A stretch of DNA of 64,000 bases from Caryophanales bacterium UBA5603. Its GTDB lineage: Bacteria; Bacillota_I; Bacilli_A; Izemoplasmatales; Hujiaoplasmataceae. Under the pieces are notes generated by a model. It was given only the letters and a program-made list of their open reading frames with translations. It did no database searches and had not been told where the DNA came from. Position 1 is the first letter of the stretch. The number at the start of each line of letters is the position of its first letter. Of the stretch, positions 62,327 through 64,000 are shown in pieces. The position numbers were made by a program, and so were the translations under genes. The stretch covers positions 28,548-92,547 of the forward strand of contig DILB01000019.1 of the NCBI GenBank assembly GCA_002424815.1, written 5' to 3'.

Positions 62327-62710
62327 ATGAACACAAATTTCTTTAGTCTCATTAATATTGTAACACTACTTCTTTCAGTATTATTTATTGTTTTTGGAAT
62401 TTACTCCATCAAGAAGAATAAAGGCTATTTCGGTAGAAAAGTCGTAATTTCTTTATTGTTAGGCTTTGTTATCTGCATAACTGCAACTATACGTGATGGT
62501 TATGGTTTTTCGAATGATTCAATCATATCATTTGATGGAAATATATCAGCATTATTCTCTATTCTTGGCGGTATTATTGTTCTCATATCCGTTTCTTTAA
62601 TCTTTAATAATAATATTCAATACAGAAAATTAATTTTTGTAATTGTAAATATTATTTTTGTGATTAAATTAATTTTAATGGAACTTATTAGACTATCAGT
62701 CTTATTGTGA
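62327..62710 (+). CDS. Small four-helix membrane protein of the TetR operon
   Basis: 127 residues with four membrane helices: IVTLLLSVLFIVFGIYSI, VVISLLLGFVICITA, ALFSILGGIIVLISVSLIF and LIFVIVNIIFVIKLILME. I do not recognise a family. The ATG at 62327 has GGAGG at 5 nt; an upstream TTG at 62315 overlaps the operator. First gene of the operon with the flavoprotein and the TetR regulator. Confidence 0.75.
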   Translation: MNTNFFSLINIVTLLLSVLFIVFGIYSIKKNKGYFGRKVVISLLLGFVICITATIRDGYGFSNDSIISFDGNISALFSILGGIIVLISVSLIFNNNIQYRKLIFVIVNIIFVIKLILMELIRLSVLL

Positions 62711-62720
62711 GGAGAAAAAA

Positions 62721-63440
62721 ATGAATATTGTTTTGATTAATGGTTCAATGCGTAAAGGCAGCACCTATCATTATGCTCAGATGGTAATTGACAACATTAA
62801 AAAGGAATCTCCCGTTGATTTGTTTGAATTCTTTCTTCCAAAAGATTTACCTAATTTCTGCATGGGTTGTTATTCATGTATCTTTAAGAGTGAAGATAAA
62901 TGTCCGCATGTAAATCAAACATCTATCATTCAAAAAGCAATCGATGAATCTGATTTAGTTATTTTAACATCTCCTTGCTACGTATTTGATGTCAGTGGTC
63001 AAATGAAATCATTTTTAGATCACTTTGGTTATCAATGGATGTCACACAGACCTAATCCAAAAATGTTTCATAAAATCGGTTTAGGCATTGTTACCGCAGC
63101 TGGAGCGGGTATGAAACCTGCATTAAAAACAATCACAAGAAGTTTGTTTTGGTGGGGAATTGGAAAAACTTACGGATTATCTCAAGCTGTTATGGCTGCT
63201 TCTTATTCCGAAATCCCAGAAAAAATAAAATTAAAAATGGAATCAAAAGCTTTAAAAACGGCGAAATCAATCGCAAAGAATTTCTCAAAAATCAAAAAAA
63301 TGAAACCCGGATTCCTAACAAGATTTCTTTTTAATATTATGAAATTAGGAAAATCAGGTCATCCTGAATGGAATCAAGTCGACTATGATTTTTGGAAAAA
63401 GAACGGTTATTTTGATGGATTTAAACCTTGGAACGCTTAA
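62721..63440 (+). CDS. Flavodoxin-like NAD(P)H-dependent oxidoreductase
   Basis: 239 residues: FMN-binding loop INGSMRKGSTYHYAQMV, a Cys cluster FCMGCYSCIFKSEDKCPH (the CxxC...C type in iron-sulfur or redox flavoproteins), SPCYVFDVSGQMKSFLDHFGYQW and a basic C-terminal half. It reduces a quinone, nitro or other acceptor, or passes electrons to a partner. GAGGAGAAAAAA before ATG; 10 bp after the membrane protein gene. Induced by loss of the TetR repressor. Confidence 0.9.
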   Translation: MNIVLINGSMRKGSTYHYAQMVIDNIKKESPVDLFEFFLPKDLPNFCMGCYSCIFKSEDKCPHVNQTSIIQKAIDESDLVILTSPCYVFDVSGQMKSFLDHFGYQWMSHRPNPKMFHKIGLGIVTAAGAGMKPALKTITRSLFWWGIGKTYGLSQAVMAASYSEIPEKIKLKMESKALKTAKSIAKNFSKIKKMKPGFLTRFLFNIMKLGKSGHPEWNQVDYDFWKKNGYFDGFKPWNA

Positions 63441-63479
63441 TTCATGATACAATACATCCGATGAAAGGTTGTGTTTGTT

Positions 63480-64000
63480 ATGACCACAAAAGAAAAAATA
63501 TTGTTTGAAGCACTTTCTCAATTTTCTGTTAAAGGATATTCGTCAGTATCGATAAGAGATATTGCTTATGCTGTGGGAATTAAAGAAAGTTCAATTTATA
63601 ATCATTATGTTAATAAACAAGCTATTTTTGATGAAATCATTCTTTTTTGTCAAAACCGTGCCAGTCAACAATATGAATTACTCAATCTTCAAGAAACCTT
63701 CAAAGGTAACTTTGATGTTTATGAACACATTCCTCCTCAAGTATTACTAACAATTTCAAAAACAATGTTCAATTTCTATGTTTCTGATGAGTATTTACGC
63801 AAGTTTAGACAAATGTTAACCATAGAACAATATAATAATGCTCATATTGCTGTTATCTACAAAGATACTTTCATCGATCAACCAATTCAGTTTCAAACAT
63901 TGTTATTTCAACATTTAATTCTGACAGGATCACTTCATAATGCTAATCCCAAGGCATTAGCATTAGAGTTCTATGCTCCTATTTTTTTGTTGCTATGTCG
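63480..64000 (+). CDS. TetR-family transcription regulator (3' end beyond window)
   Basis: Partial: the frame is open from ATG at 63480 to the right edge, 173 codons. N-terminal TetR helix-turn-helix: KEKILFEALSQFSVKGYSSVSIRDIAYAVGIKESSIYNHYVNKQAIFDEI. The remainder is the ligand-binding helical part. It most likely binds the two ACTAACG-type palindromes at the operon promoter and responds to a small molecule handled by the flavoprotein. Ribosome site is weak (AAAGG 10 nt upstream). Confidence 0.92.
   Translation, partial: MTTKEKILFEALSQFSVKGYSSVSIRDIAYAVGIKESSIYNHYVNKQAIFDEIILFCQNRASQQYELLNLQETFKGNFDVYEHIPPQVLLTISKTMFNFYVSDEYLRKFRQMLTIEQYNNAHIAVIYKDTFIDQPIQFQTLLFQHLILTGSLHNANPKALALEFYAPIFLLLC

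Noticed and set aside
1..64000. CRISPR arrays, insertion sequences, prophage, rRNA, replication origin
   Set aside because: No regularly spaced direct repeats, transposase, integrase, phage structural gene, rRNA-like or DnaA-box-rich segment was seen on reading the window.

Overview
The window looks like a chromosome segment of a low-GC Bacillota bacterium that uses the standard code (TGA is a stop, Trp is TGG). Exported lipoproteins carry runs of threonine right after the lipobox cysteine (the lipoproteins starting at 2438, 19043, 20223 and 22231). From memory this habit is common in the Acholeplasma/Izemoplasma/Haloplasma branch, so that branch is my best guess; it is an inference, not a proof. 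Ribosome binding sites are strong (AAGGAGG-type), many promoters match TTGACA-17-TATAAT, and rho-independent terminators separate most units. I see no insertion sequence, prophage or CRISPR array.

Layout. 1-2438: 5' part of a huge leucine-rich-repeat surface lipoprotein that runs off the left edge. 2.7-6.7 kb: a DUF6144-like gene, then pdxR facing pdxS-pdxT (vitamin B6 synthesis). 6.7-12.0 kb: a DUF5320/DUF134/MBL-fold operon and a separate NifX/NifB-type gene whose promoters share the palindrome TGACATATGTCA, interspersed with a methyltransferase, a DUF2087 protein, an exported ferritin-like protein and a PfkB sugar kinase. 12.2-14 kb: HD hydrolase and a diguanylate cyclase. 14.1-23.4 kb: a glycan-use locus (CBM-only lipoprotein, GH43 lipoprotein, ABC sugar importer without its ATPase, GH2 enzyme) with a LacI regulator; one identical 16-bp operator lies at both promoters. 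23.6-30.4 kb: flavin reductase, arsenic operon, Smr protein, a c-di-AMP (ydaO-type) riboswitch controlling a CPA2 antiporter plus PII-like protein, an amidohydrolase and a nuclease-fold-like protein, then tRNA-Gln. 30.7-35.4 kb: complete pyruvate dehydrogenase operon pdhABCD, with a lipoate ligase gene further on (38 kb). 35.4-49.3 kb: three c-di-GMP proteins (one with a hemerythrin domain), purine nucleoside phosphorylase, nucleotidyltransferase, MATE pump with an attenuator-like leader, gamma-glutamyltransferase, and a DUF1858-DUF438-DUF454 operon. 49.4-59 kb: NTF2-like protein, DEAD-box helicase, an acyltransferase/membrane protein/esterase cluster, TldD/TldE protease pair, a second CPA2 antiporter and a tyrosine phosphatase. 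59-62 kb: a membrane PAS-GGDEF-HD-GYP gene cut in two by one in-frame TAA. 62.2-64 kb: a TetR-type operon (small membrane protein, flavoprotein, regulator) with two copies of ACTAACGNNNGTTAGT, the regulator being cut by the right edge.

How it works together: the genes suggest a fermentative heterotroph that takes up plant-type oligosaccharides, makes acetyl-CoA through PDH with scavenged lipoate, makes its own PLP, and has dense second-messenger signalling (five GGDEF proteins, a c-di-AMP riboswitch, two hemerythrin-type sensors). The most promising points for new biology are the TGACATATGTCA regulon around DUF5320/DUF134/NifX, the c-di-AMP riboswitch-antiporter-PII unit, the attenuator-like leaders, the DUF1858 gene with no canonical start codon, and the nonsense-split signalling gene.
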